From NCBI RefSeq assembly GCF_003352915.1, contig NZ_CP022314.1, positions 370,035-395,680 on the forward strand: 25,646 bases of DNA. Direction: 5' to 3'. The position numbers and the translations under genes were made by a program. The notes under the pieces were generated by a model. That model was not told the origin of the DNA. It searched no databases and saw nothing but the letters and a program-made list of their open reading frames with translations. This DNA is from Arthrobacter sp. PM3. Lineage in GTDB: Bacteria > Actinomycetota > Actinomycetes > Actinomycetales > Micrococcaceae. This document shows, piece after piece, positions 7,149 to 14,425 of this stretch; position 1 is the first letter of the stretch, and each line of letters opens with the position of its first letter.

Positions 7149-8459
7149 TTATGGCGCCTCACCGGGCGGGCTGCCCGCCATGCCGGGCACCAGGTTCCGG
7201 AGCTTGCCGGCCAGGAACCGGCGCTCGGCGTCGCTCCCGGCAAGCTCCAGCGCCCGCCGGTAGGCTTCGGCCGCCTCCGGGACCCGGCCCCGGCGCCCCA
7301 GGAAGTCGGCGCGGACGGCGTGGAAGAGGTAGTAGTTCTCCAGCGCCAGGCCGTCCGTGGCCGCCAGCGCCGCATCCGGCCCGTGCACTTCCGCCAGGGC
7401 GACGGCGCGGTTGAGCGCCACCACCGGCCCGGGCGCGACGGCCAGCAGCTGGTCGTAGAGCTGCAGGATCTGGGCCCAGTCGGTGGCCGCAGCGGTCGCG
7501 GCGTCACTGTGGACCGCGTTAATCGCCGCTTGGAGCTGATAAGGCCCCGGCCGGTTCCGGCGCAGGCATTGACGGACCAGGTCCCGGCCCTCGGCGGCCA
7601 GGGCACTGTCCCAATGGCCGCGGTCCTGTGCCGCCAGCAGCACGAGGCCGCCGTCGGCGGTGAACCGCGCGGCACGCCGGGACTCGATGAGCAGCATCAG
7701 CGCCAGCAGCCCCGTTGCCTCCGGCTCGTCCGGCATGAGGGTGCACAGCAGCCGGCCCAGGCGGATGGCCTCCGCGCAGAGCTCCGCGCGGGCCGGACCG
7801 CCCCCAGGGCGCGGGTTGTAGCCTTCGTTGAAGATCAGGTACACGACCGCCAGCACCGGTTGCAGCCGTTCGGGCAGTTCGGCTCCCTGAGGCACCCGGT
7901 ACGGGATCTTCGCATCCCGGATTTTCGCTTTGGCACGGACCAGGCGCTGCGCCATCGTGGCCTCCGGAACCAGGAATGCCCGGGCGATTTCCGCCGTCGT
8001 CAGTCCGCCCAGAAGCCGCAGCGTGAGTGCCACCTGGGCGGACCGGGCGAGGGCGGGATGGCAGCACGTGAAAATCAGCCGCAAAGTGTCATCGTCCACG
8101 CCGCCGGCTCCTGCCTGCTCCGCCAGGAACGCATCCTCCGCGGCCGGACCGTTCCCGTTCCCGGACCGTTCCGCCGCCAGCAGGGCGGCCTGTGCCTGTT
8201 TGTCCTCGCGCGCGGCCTCCCGGCGCAGCCGGTCGATGGCCCGGCGCCGGGCCGTGGTGATGATCCAGCCGGCCGGACCGGGCGGGATGCCGTCCGAGGG
8301 CCACCTCCGGACCGCCTCCACAAACGCGTCCTGGACAGCGTCCTCGGCCATGTCAATGTTCCCGAACGTGCGGGTGAGGACGGCCACGGCCCGGCCGTAT
8401 TCGTTCCGGAACACCCGGGTGATGTCGGCCGCCGTGGCACCGGCGCCGGGGCCGCTCAC
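7149..8459 (-). CDS. ECF42-type RNA polymerase sigma factor with C-terminal DUF6596/TPR extension
   Basis: A 436-residue extracytoplasmic-function sigma factor. Region 2 spans about 14-82 (FGNIDMAEDAVQDAFVEAV, then PAGWIITTARRRAIDRLRR). Region 4 spans about 122-185 with the helix-turn-helix LTTAEIARAFLVPEATM. The remaining 250 residues are the extension typical of ECF42: VVYLIFNEGYNPRPGG opens the DUF6596-like part, and a TPR-like stretch (RGRVPEAAEAYRRALELAG) lies near 390-410. There is no anti-sigma gene; in ECF42 the extension is thought to control activity. GTG at 8459 is preceded by AAGGA about 8 nt away. The gene lies 21 bp after the DGPF-protein gene, the arrangement that defines this sigma group. 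Inducing signal and regulon are unknown. Confidence 0.92.
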   Translation of the reverse strand: MSGPGAGATAADITRVFRNEYGRAVAVLTRTFGNIDMAEDAVQDAFVEAVRRWPSDGIPPGPAGWIITTARRRAIDRLRREAAREDKQAQAALLAAERSGNGNGPAAEDAFLAEQAGAGGVDDDTLRLIFTCCHPALARSAQVALTLRLLGGLTTAEIARAFLVPEATMAQRLVRAKAKIRDAKIPYRVPQGAELPERLQPVLAVVYLIFNEGYNPRPGGGPARAELCAEAIRLGRLLCTLMPDEPEATGLLALMLLIESRRAARFTADGGLVLLAAQDRGHWDSALAAEGRDLVRQCLRRNRPGPYQLQAAINAVHSDAATAAATDWAQILQLYDQLLAVAPGPVVALNRAVALAEVHGPDAALAATDGLALENYYLFHAVRADFLGRRGRVPEAAEAYRRALELAGSDAERRFLAGKLRNLVPGMAGSPPGEAP

Positions 8460-8480
8460 TCCTGTGTCCTTCGCCGGCAG

Positions 8481-8822
8481 CTAGTGCTGAAAGGGACGGA
8501 CTTCGACGGGAAGCGTGGTCGCGGCGGCGAGCTTGCTTCCCCAGCCGAGGGCCTCATCCAGGTCCGCGGCCTCGATGACGGTGAAGCCGCCGAGGTGCTC
8601 TTTGCCTTCAGTGAACGGCCCGTCGGTGATGAGCATTCCGCCGTCACCGGGCCGCAGCACCGTGGCGGACTCGGCGGGGTACAGTCCCGCGGCGAACACC
8701 CAGGCCCCGGCAGCCTGCATCTCGCTGTTCAGGGCCGCCAGGTCACGCATGATCGGTTCCAGGATCTCCGGGTCCGGGGCCGGGCCGTCGGGCTGGTAGA
8801 TGCTGAGCAGGTATTGCGACAT
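8481..8822 (-). CDS. YCII-related DGPF-domain protein
   Basis: A 113-residue protein of the YCII/DGPF family. The name-giving motif is seen in ITDGPFTEGKEHLGGF (about residues 67-82), and the N-terminus MSQYLLSIYQPDG is typical. ATG at 8822 has a strong AAGGAGG at 8837-8831, about 8 nt upstream. It is the first gene of a two-gene operon with the ECF42-type sigma factor. DGPF proteins are known targets of their cognate ECF42 sigma factors, but their biochemical role is unresolved; the fold is a small dimeric alpha+beta barrel. The leader between promoter and start contains a perfect 9-bp inverted repeat (8846-8854/8856-8864) just before the ribosome site, which could limit translation. Confidence 0.9.
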   Translation of the reverse strand: MSQYLLSIYQPDGPAPDPEILEPIMRDLAALNSEMQAAGAWVFAAGLYPAESATVLRPGDGGMLITDGPFTEGKEHLGGFTVIEAADLDEALGWGSKLAAATTLPVEVRPFQH

Positions 8823-8874
8823 TTCGGGTGCCTCCTTGTCGGACGGGCCGGCACCGTGCCGGCCTCTCAGCAAC

Positions 8875-8903
8875 TACACGAACGGCGCCCCTTCTAATCG
8901 ACA
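8875..8903 (-). promoter_or_regulatory. Candidate ECF42-type promoter of the DGPF-sigma operon
   Basis: On the minus strand TGTCGA (8903-8898) is followed by 17 nt and then CGTGTA (8880-8875). From memory, the -35 reported for ECF42 promoters is TGTCGA with a CGxC-like -10, so this is a plausible self-activated promoter about 55 bp upstream of the ATG. The -10 match is partial. Confidence 0.5.
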
Positions 8904-8953
8904 CCGCGGCATCGACACACGCGCACCGACACCGCAGCATCGACACACGCGTG
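8898..8953 (-). repeat. Four 14-bp tandem units each carrying a TGTCGA box
   Basis: Units begin at 8898, 8912, 8926 and 8940 (exact 14-bp period). On the minus strand each carries TGTCGA, except the third, which is TGTCGG. Units 1 and 3, and 2 and 4, share 12 of 14 bases, so the array also reads as two 28-bp units. It ends 16 bp before the ppx stop codon and lies directly upstream of the DGPF-sigma operon. Confidence 0.8.
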
Positions 8954-8968
8954 CCGGGCCGCCCCGGC

Positions 8969-9973
8969 TCAGCCGGCCTTGTCCGGCGACTGGAGCTCCG
9001 CGGGCGGGCCCTGCGCCACATGCGGCGCAGGATCCAGCGGCCCTTCAAACACCAGCTGGTCCAGGCGGCGGAGGATGAGTCCCTCGCGCAGGGCCCACGG
9101 GCAAATCTCCATGCTCTCAAACTCGAACATTTCCAGAGCCGCCTCCGCGACCAGGGCACCGGCGAGGACCTGGGCGCCGCGGGCCTCGGAGACCCCGGGC
9201 AGGTGGAGCCGGTCCTCTATTTCCATGGCCGAGATCCGCTGGGTCCAGAGCCCCAGGTCCAGGGACAGCAGCTCCCGTTTGACGTAGGGCCCGGCCGCGC
9301 TGGGAGCGGCACCGGCGATCCTGGCCAGTGACCGGAAGGTCTTGGAGGTCCCCGCGACGAGGTTGGGCCGGCCCAGTTTGGCGAATTTACGCACGGCCGG
9401 CTTCAGCGTGGAGCGGATATAGCGGCGCAGCTCTTTGATGCTCTTGGCCGAGGGCGGGTCCCCCGGGAGCCAGTCACGCGTCAGCCGGCTGGCGCCGAGC
9501 GGAACGGACATCGCCAGCTCGGGCAGCTCGTCGTGGCCAAGGGCCATCTCGAAGGAGCCACCGCCGATGTCGAGGTTCAGAATGGGCCCGGCGCCCCAGC
9601 CGTACCAGCGACGCACGGCGAAGAACGTCATGGACGCTTCCTCGCTGCCGGTGAGCTCCTGGAGCGTCACCGTGGTTTCGTGCTTGACGCGGGCCAGCAC
9701 CTCCGCGCCGTTGGTGGCCTCGCGGATGGCCGACGTGCAGAAGGCGAGGAGGTCGTCGGCTTTGTGCTTCGCCGCGAACTCCCACGCTTCAAGGACGAAC
9801 TCGACGAGCTCATGCTGTCCGGCGTCGTTGATGTTGCCGTCCTTGTCGAGGAACTGCACGAGGGACAGCGGCCGCTTGTGCGAGGCAAACGGGACGGGCC
9901 GGGCGCCGGGGTGGGCATCGACCAGCAGGAGGTGGACGGTATTGGAACCGATGTCGAGGACGCCTAGACGCAT
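8969..9973 (-). CDS. ppx: Exopolyphosphatase / Ppx-GppA family phosphatase
   Basis: A 334-residue Ppx/GppA protein of the actin-like ATPase fold, expected to hydrolyse polyphosphate and/or pppGpp. The phosphate-1 motif LGVLDIGSNTVHLLLVD (residues 3-19) and the second motif LNLDIGGGSFEMALG (about 132-146) are intact. AFCTSAIREATNG carries the conserved Arg-containing segment. Its length matches the short actinobacterial Ppx1-type proteins without the C-terminal HD domain of E. coli Ppx. ATG at 9973 has no good Shine-Dalgarno; AATAAT (9985-9980) is 6 nt upstream, consistent with a leaderless -10. The C-terminal 20 residues are Pro/Ala-rich and not conserved. Substrate preference cannot be told from the sequence. 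Confidence 0.9.
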   Translation of the reverse strand: MRLGVLDIGSNTVHLLLVDAHPGARPVPFASHKRPLSLVQFLDKDGNINDAGQHELVEFVLEAWEFAAKHKADDLLAFCTSAIREATNGAEVLARVKHETTVTLQELTGSEEASMTFFAVRRWYGWGAGPILNLDIGGGSFEMALGHDELPELAMSVPLGASRLTRDWLPGDPPSAKSIKELRRYIRSTLKPAVRKFAKLGRPNLVAGTSKTFRSLARIAGAAPSAAGPYVKRELLSLDLGLWTQRISAMEIEDRLHLPGVSEARGAQVLAGALVAEAALEMFEFESMEICPWALREGLILRRLDQLVFEGPLDPAPHVAQGPPAELQSPDKAG

Positions 9974-10041
9974 CCTGCCATTATTGCCCCCGCAAAGGCG
10001 GCTGGTCTAACTGCACTTCGCGGTGCGACGGCGGCAGCTCC

Positions 10042-10088
10042 CGAAGGGACAACACGCGACCCCTTCGCCACCGGCGGGATACCGCCGG
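10042..10088. terminator. Two adjacent hairpins after the sseB-like gene
   Basis: CCGGCGG/CCGCCGG (10071-10077/10082-10088, loop GATA) lies 13 bp past the minus-strand stop and is followed by CGAAGGG/CCCTTCG (10042-10048/10061-10067). Both are GC-rich and lack a U run. They are the only candidates for ending the sseB transcript before ppx. Confidence 0.4.
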
Positions 10089-10101
10089 CCGGCCCGGGTG
10101 C

Positions 10102-10590
10102 TTAGCCCCGGCCGCCGTCCGCCGGTCCGTCCGCGGCCCCTTCGGCACCGGCGGCATCGGCGGCATCGTCCGCGTCAGTGTCCGCGGGCTTGAAGTCGCG
10201 GCGGATGTTGGCCACGCCCTCCGGATCGATTTCGAAGCCGTAGGCGGCCCCGGGGTTGATCACCATGCCGAGCTCGTCGCCGAGGTTGCCGATGATGGCA
10301 GCACCCTGCGTGCCGAGCACGTTCGGGGCGGCCGCCAGATACTGCTCCGTGACGCGGCTCGGGTGCGAGAAGACGGCCAGGACAGGCTTGCCCGAGGAGT
10401 TCGCGAGGACCAGCGGCTCCACTTGGGAGTCGGGGCCCTCGAGGGCGTCCGAGCTGACCACGTAAACCTCGTTGTTGAGGAAGGCCAGGATCACATCCAC
10501 CGGGTTGGCGTCCGGCTGCTCCCCCCGGGCAAGCTGCTCTTCGAGTTCGTTCAGCGGCTGGTTGTCCAGGTGTGCGGGCTGTTCAGTCAT
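10102..10590 (-). CDS. SseB N-terminal-domain protein
   Basis: A 162-residue cytoplasmic protein. Residues 10-125 match the SseB N-terminal domain: an N-terminal helix (LNELEEQLARGEQPDANPVD), the strand pair VYVVSSD, KPVLAVFSHPSRV, then ELGMVINPGAAYGFEIDPEG. The last 30 residues are an acidic Asp/Ala/Gly tail. The family is named for an enhancer of serine sensitivity in E. coli, but its molecular role in actinobacteria is unknown. ATG at 10590 has AGGA about 2-6 nt upstream (TAGGAAC), a close but usable ribosome site. It follows topA on the same strand with 150 bp between them, occupied mostly by a nested inverted repeat. Confidence 0.8.
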   Translation of the reverse strand: MTEQPAHLDNQPLNELEEQLARGEQPDANPVDVILAFLNNEVYVVSSDALEGPDSQVEPLVLANSSGKPVLAVFSHPSRVTEQYLAAAPNVLGTQGAAIIGNLGDELGMVINPGAAYGFEIDPEGVANIRRDFKPADTDADDAADAAGAEGAADGPADGGRG

Positions 10591-10628
10591 GTTCCTACTC
10601 GATCATGTCCGCGCCCGCTCCGCAAACG

Positions 10629-10696
10629 CGAAGTCGCCGGAAACGCCCGATTTCGCCGGACTCTTCCGGCGAACTCAGCACCTTCCGGCGACTTCG
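10629..10696. repeat. Nested inverted repeat between topA and sseB
   Basis: The outer arms CGAAGTCGCCGGAA (10629-10642) and its exact complement at 10683-10696 form 14 perfect pairs. Inside, TTCGCCGGA (10652-10660) pairs with TCCGGCGAA (10665-10673) over loop CTCT. The octamer TCGCCGGA thus occurs four times, two on each strand. It may serve as the topA terminator (minus strand), although there is no U tract; its composite form resembles REP/BIME-type elements. Confidence 0.75.
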
Positions 10697-10740
10697 GCAG
10701 GCCCTGTGTGCGCTCCGGCGCGCACGGTCCCGCCGCGGCC

Positions 10741-13488
10741 CTACTTCTTCGCGGCTGCCTTCCGCGCCGGGGCCTTGCGGGCCGCCGTCGTGCGCTTGAC
10801 CGGGCCCTTGGCCCGCTTCTCGGCGAGGAGTTCGACGGCGCGTTCCCGGGTCAGTTCCTCGATCGAGGTGCTGCGCGGCACAGTGATGTTGGTGATGCCG
10901 TCCGTGATGTACGGACCGAAGCGGCCCTCCTTGACCACGATGTTTTTCTCCGAGACCGGGTCCGGGCCGAACTCGGCCAGCGGCGGCACCGCGGCGCGGG
11001 CGCCCCGCTGCTTGGGCTGCGAGTAAATCTCCAGCGCCTGCTCCAGCGTGATCGTGAAGATTTCCTCCTCCGAGCCGATGGAACGCGAGTCCGTGCCCTT
11101 CTTCAGGTACGGTCCGAACCGGCCGTTCTGCACGGTGATCGGGTTGCCCTCGGCGTCCTCGCCCAGCACGCGGGGCAGGCTCATCAGCTGCAGGGCCTCG
11201 TCCAGGGTGACCGTGTCCACACTCATGGACGCGAACAGCGAACCGGTGCGCGGTTTGGCCTTGACGGGCTTCTTCGGAGGCTTCGGCTTGCCGTTCTTGT
11301 AGTATTCCACCGGCTGGCTGGCCAGCTGCTCCTCGGTCATCTCCGGGATGATTTCGGTGACGTAGGCGCCATAGCGGCCGTTCTTGGCCACGACCGTGTG
11401 TCCGGTGTGCGGGTCCTGGCCAAGGACGCGCTCCTCCGGGGCGGCGGTCTCCATGAGTTCGATTGCCTTGGCGGCGGTGAGCTCGTCCGGTGCCAGGTCC
11501 TCGGGGACGTTCGCGCGGGCGGACTCCACCACTTCCCCGGTCTTGGCATCGACCGTGGGCACGGAGCTTTCCAGGTACGGGCCGAACTTGCCGACCCGCA
11601 ACGTGATCCCGTCCGCGATCGGCACGGAGTTGATTTCCCTGGCATCGATTTCGCCGAGGTTGTTCACGATGCTCAGCAGGCCCGGATCGGCGTCCTCGCC
11701 GAAGTAGAAATGCTTCAGCCACGCCGCGCGGGCGGCCTCGCCGTTGGCGATCTTGTCCAGGTCGGCTTCCATGTCGGCCGTGAACTCGTAGTCCACGTAG
11801 TCCCGGAAGTGCTGCTCCAGGAGCCGGACCACGGAGAACGCGATCCAGCTCGGCACCAGCGCGGAGCCCTGCTTCCGGACGTAGCCCCGGTCCTGGATGG
11901 TGGAAATGGTGGAGGCGTAGGTCGACGGGCGGCCGATGCCCTTCTTTTCCAGCTCCGCGGTCAGTGAGGCTTCGGTGTAGCGCGGCGGCGGCGAGGTCTC
12001 GTGGCCGACGGCGACGATGTCCGAGGCCGTCAGGGAGTCGTCCTTGGCCACGTTCGGCAGGCGGCGGGCTTCCTCGGAGTCGTCGTCGCCGCGGCTTTCG
12101 TCCTTGCCTTCCTCGTACGCGGCCAGGAAACCGGGAAACGTGATAACGGTGCCCGACGCCGAGAATTCGGCATCGCGGCCGGCGGCGGACCCGCCCACGG
12201 TCACGGCGCCGAGGCGGATGGTGGCGGTGGAACCCTTGGCGTCCGCCATCTGCGAGGCGACGGTGCGCTTCCAGATCAGCTCGTAAAGCCGGAACTCGTC
12301 GCCGGAGAGCTGCTGGGCAACCTGGGCCGGGGTCCGGAAGGAGTCGCCGGCGGGACGGATGGCCTCGTGGGCTTCCTGGGCGTTGGCGGCCTTGCTGGTG
12401 TAGACCCTCGGGGACTGGGGGACGTACTCCGTGCCGTAGAGCTCGGCGGCCTGGCGCCGGGCGGCGGTGACGGCCTCGTCGCTCAGCGCGGACGAGTCCG
12501 TACGCATATAGGTGATGAAGCCGTTTTCATAGAGCCGCTGGGCCACCTGCATGGTGCTCTTGGAGGAGAAGCGCAGCTTGCGGCCGGCCTCCTGCTGCAG
12601 GGTGGAGGTGGTGAACGGCGCCGCCGGGCGCCGCGTGTACGGCTTGGTGTCGACCGAGCGCACGCGGAAGTCGGCGGTCTGGAGCCCGGCTGCTAGGGCG
12701 GTGGCGAGTTCCTCGTCGAGGTGGACGACGTTGCGCGAGGTGAGCTCGCCGTCGTCGTTGAAGTCCCGGCCGCTGGCCACCTTGGCACCGTCCACGGCGG
12801 CAAGCTTGGCCTTGAACGAGGACGAAGCCCCGGAATCGGCACCGAACTGCCCCGTCAGGTCCCAGTAGGAGGCGGCCTTGAACGCCATGCGTTCACGCTC
12901 CCGGTCCACCACCATGCGGGTCACCACGGACTGGACGCGGCCGGCGGACAGGCCCCGGGCCACCTTGCGCCACAGTACCGGGGAGATTTCGTAGCCGTAC
13001 AGCCGGTCCAGGACGCGCCGGGTTTCCTGGGCATCCACGAGGTCCTGGTCCACGTCGCGCAGGTTGTCCATGGCGCGGTGGATCGCTTCCTTGGTGATTT
13101 CACCGAAGGTCATCCGGTACACCGGAACCTTGGGCTTGAGGACTTCCAGCAGGTGCCACGCGATGGCCTCGCCCTCGCGGTCCCCATCGGTTGCGAGATA
13201 GAGCGCGTCGGCGTCTTTGAGCTGGGCCTTGAGTTCTGCGACCTTTTTCTTCTTGTCCGGGGACACCACGTAGTACGGCTTGAAGTCGTGCTCAATGTCG
13301 ACGGCGAACTTGCCCAGCGGGGTCTTCTTCAGGTCCGCGGGGAGCTCGGACGGCTGAGGAAGGTCGCGGATGTGACCGATGGAGGCCTCAACGATGAAGC
13401 CCTCGCCCAGGTACTTGGCGATGGTCTTGCTCTTGGCGGGAGACTCCACGATCACGAGTTTCTTGCCGGTTTTGGCCTTGCTTGGCAC
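10741..13488 (-). CDS. topA: DNA topoisomerase I (type IA)
   Basis: A 915-residue topoisomerase I that relaxes negative supercoils through a transient 5'-phosphotyrosyl link. The Toprim domain shows KLVIVESPAKSKTIAKYL (N-terminus) and ATDGDREGEAIAWH. The catalytic tyrosine is Tyr327 in ENGFITYMRTDSS. The C-terminal third carries repeated KGxxPYxxxxVPT-like modules (GRFGPYLKKGTDSRSIG, GRFGPYITDGITNITVP) instead of the Cys4 zinc fingers of E. coli, then a basic Lys/Ala tail (RKAPARKAAAKK). This architecture is typical of actinobacteria and the tail aids processivity in mycobacterial and Streptomyces TopA. GTG at 13488 is chosen because AGGAGC lies 6 nt upstream; an open frame continues to 13530 without a ribosome site. 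The long open frames on the opposite strand are shadows. Confidence 0.97.
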   Translation of the reverse strand: MPSKAKTGKKLVIVESPAKSKTIAKYLGEGFIVEASIGHIRDLPQPSELPADLKKTPLGKFAVDIEHDFKPYYVVSPDKKKKVAELKAQLKDADALYLATDGDREGEAIAWHLLEVLKPKVPVYRMTFGEITKEAIHRAMDNLRDVDQDLVDAQETRRVLDRLYGYEISPVLWRKVARGLSAGRVQSVVTRMVVDRERERMAFKAASYWDLTGQFGADSGASSSFKAKLAAVDGAKVASGRDFNDDGELTSRNVVHLDEELATALAAGLQTADFRVRSVDTKPYTRRPAAPFTTSTLQQEAGRKLRFSSKSTMQVAQRLYENGFITYMRTDSSALSDEAVTAARRQAAELYGTEYVPQSPRVYTSKAANAQEAHEAIRPAGDSFRTPAQVAQQLSGDEFRLYELIWKRTVASQMADAKGSTATIRLGAVTVGGSAAGRDAEFSASGTVITFPGFLAAYEEGKDESRGDDDSEEARRLPNVAKDDSLTASDIVAVGHETSPPPRYTEASLTAELEKKGIGRPSTYASTISTIQDRGYVRKQGSALVPSWIAFSVVRLLEQHFRDYVDYEFTADMEADLDKIANGEAARAAWLKHFYFGEDADPGLLSIVNNLGEIDAREINSVPIADGITLRVGKFGPYLESSVPTVDAKTGEVVESARANVPEDLAPDELTAAKAIELMETAAPEERVLGQDPHTGHTVVAKNGRYGAYVTEIIPEMTEEQLASQPVEYYKNGKPKPPKKPVKAKPRTGSLFASMSVDTVTLDEALQLMSLPRVLGEDAEGNPITVQNGRFGPYLKKGTDSRSIGSEEEIFTITLEQALEIYSQPKQRGARAAVPPLAEFGPDPVSEKNIVVKEGRFGPYITDGITNITVPRSTSIEELTRERAVELLAEKRAKGPVKRTTAARKAPARKAAAKK

Positions 13489-13623
13489 GGTGCTCCTACA
13501 GAAAAAGGTGGCTCGGGCAGATGCGCCCATACCCGCCTAGTTCACCATATTTTGCGTAATCGCGCCCATCCGGCCGGAAATGACGGCCCGCCGGAGGCAA
13601 GGATCAGGGCCGCCGGGGCCAGG

Positions 13624-14328
13624 TCAGGTCCCGCCGCCGGCGGGTTCCGCCGCGGGTTGCACAGCTGGTTTCGCTACGGGTTTCGCTGCGGCCGGGCCGC
13701 GGTCGTCCGGGATCATCGACCACATGGTGGCCATGCGTTCGGCACCCTCTGGCACCCGGTCCGGGTCCTCCAGCTCATAGTCCCGCAGGAGATCGAAGAC
13801 GCGCCGCGTCAGCTCGGCGCGCTGGTCCGGCGTCAGGTACAGCAGGTTGCTGGCCAGGACCACCGCCGACGGGCCGTCGCCGGTCTCGCCGCCCTCCCGC
13901 CGTTCATTGCGGGCTTTGGCGTAGGCAAGGACGCGGCGGCGGTAGGCGTCGAGTTCAAGGTCCAGAACGGCGAGCTCCGGGGCGGCCCCCGCGCCCAGCG
14001 AATGGATGGTGAAGTCGGTACCGGCGGCCTGCCAGCGCCGCTCCCGGGCGTCGCCGGCGGTGGCCGCGGGAACCACGATGCCCCACTTCTGCAGGGCCCG
14101 CAGGTGGTAGCTCATGGCACTGGGCGTCAGTCCGGTCTGCGCGGCGAGCTCCGTGGCCGTCCGGCTGACCTGGGTGGAATACAGTTCGGAAATGACCTCC
14201 AGCCGGGCGGCGTGGGCCAGCGCCCGGATCGCCTTCGGGTCAGTGATTTCCACTTGCTTCTCCGGACGGTGCCGGCGCTTGGCGGTCGGCGGGGCCGCGG
14301 ACTCCGCCGTCGGGGTTTCTGCATTCAC
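13624..14328 (-). CDS. ArsR-like winged-helix regulator divergent from an MFS transporter
   Basis: A 234-residue regulator. After a basic Ala/Pro N-terminus, residues 30-110 form a winged helix: ITDPKAIRALAHAARLEVI, then the helix-turn-helix ATELAAQTGLTPSAMSYHL, then ERRWQAAGTDFTIH as wing. This is the HTH_20/ArsR type. The C-terminal half (DLELDAYRRRVLAYAKARNE, then YLTPDQRAELTRRVFDLLRDY) is helical and probably binds a ligand or dimerises. GTG at 14328 has no proper Shine-Dalgarno, but TACACT (14340-14335) lies exactly 6 nt upstream, so leaderless translation is likely. The divergent transporter and shared ATGAAATA-like sites suggest it represses both its own gene and the transporter. Its C-terminal tail is Ala/Pro-rich. 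The ligand is not known. Confidence 0.88.
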   Translation of the reverse strand: MNAETPTAESAAPPTAKRRHRPEKQVEITDPKAIRALAHAARLEVISELYSTQVSRTATELAAQTGLTPSAMSYHLRALQKWGIVVPAATAGDARERRWQAAGTDFTIHSLGAGAAPELAVLDLELDAYRRRVLAYAKARNERREGGETGDGPSAVVLASNLLYLTPDQRAELTRRVFDLLRDYELEDPDRVPEGAERMATMWSMIPDDRGPAAAKPVAKPAVQPAAEPAGGGT

Positions 14329-14334
14329 CCTTCC

Positions 14335-14425
14335 AGTGTATCCGCAAATCCAAACTATGAAATAAATGCTTGACATCTATTTCATCGCGGGGTTACGTTC
14401 CTCGTTATGAAACAGATACTTCATA
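14335..14425. promoter_or_regulatory. Divergent promoter and operator region (ArsR-like / MFS)
   Basis: Plus strand: TTGACA (14370-14375), 18 nt, TACGTT (14394-14399), then 7 nt to the ATG at 14407. Minus strand: TACACT (14340-14335) with ATTTCA 17 nt upstream as a weak -35. Four ATGAAATA-like sites occur: ATGAAATA (14357-14364) and TATTTCAT (14378-14385) as a perfect inverted pair, then ATGAAACA (14407-14414) and TACTTCAT (14417-14424). They cover the regulator's -35, the transporter's spacer and the transporter's first codons. This fits repression of both genes. Confidence 0.7.

Noticed and set aside
7074..8897. A 607-residue open frame antisense to the sigma-factor operon
   Set aside because: It is an artefact of high GC; composition is Arg/Gly/Pro-rich with no domain, and the minus strand carries clear ECF42 and DGPF genes.
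8898..8953. A CRISPR-like array
   Set aside because: 14-bp units without spacers and no cas genes; better explained as repeated promoter boxes.
10363..14373. Long plus-strand frames (about 530-550 residues) antisense to sseB, topA and the ArsR-like gene
   Set aside because: They mirror the third-position GC of the real genes and show no recognisable family.
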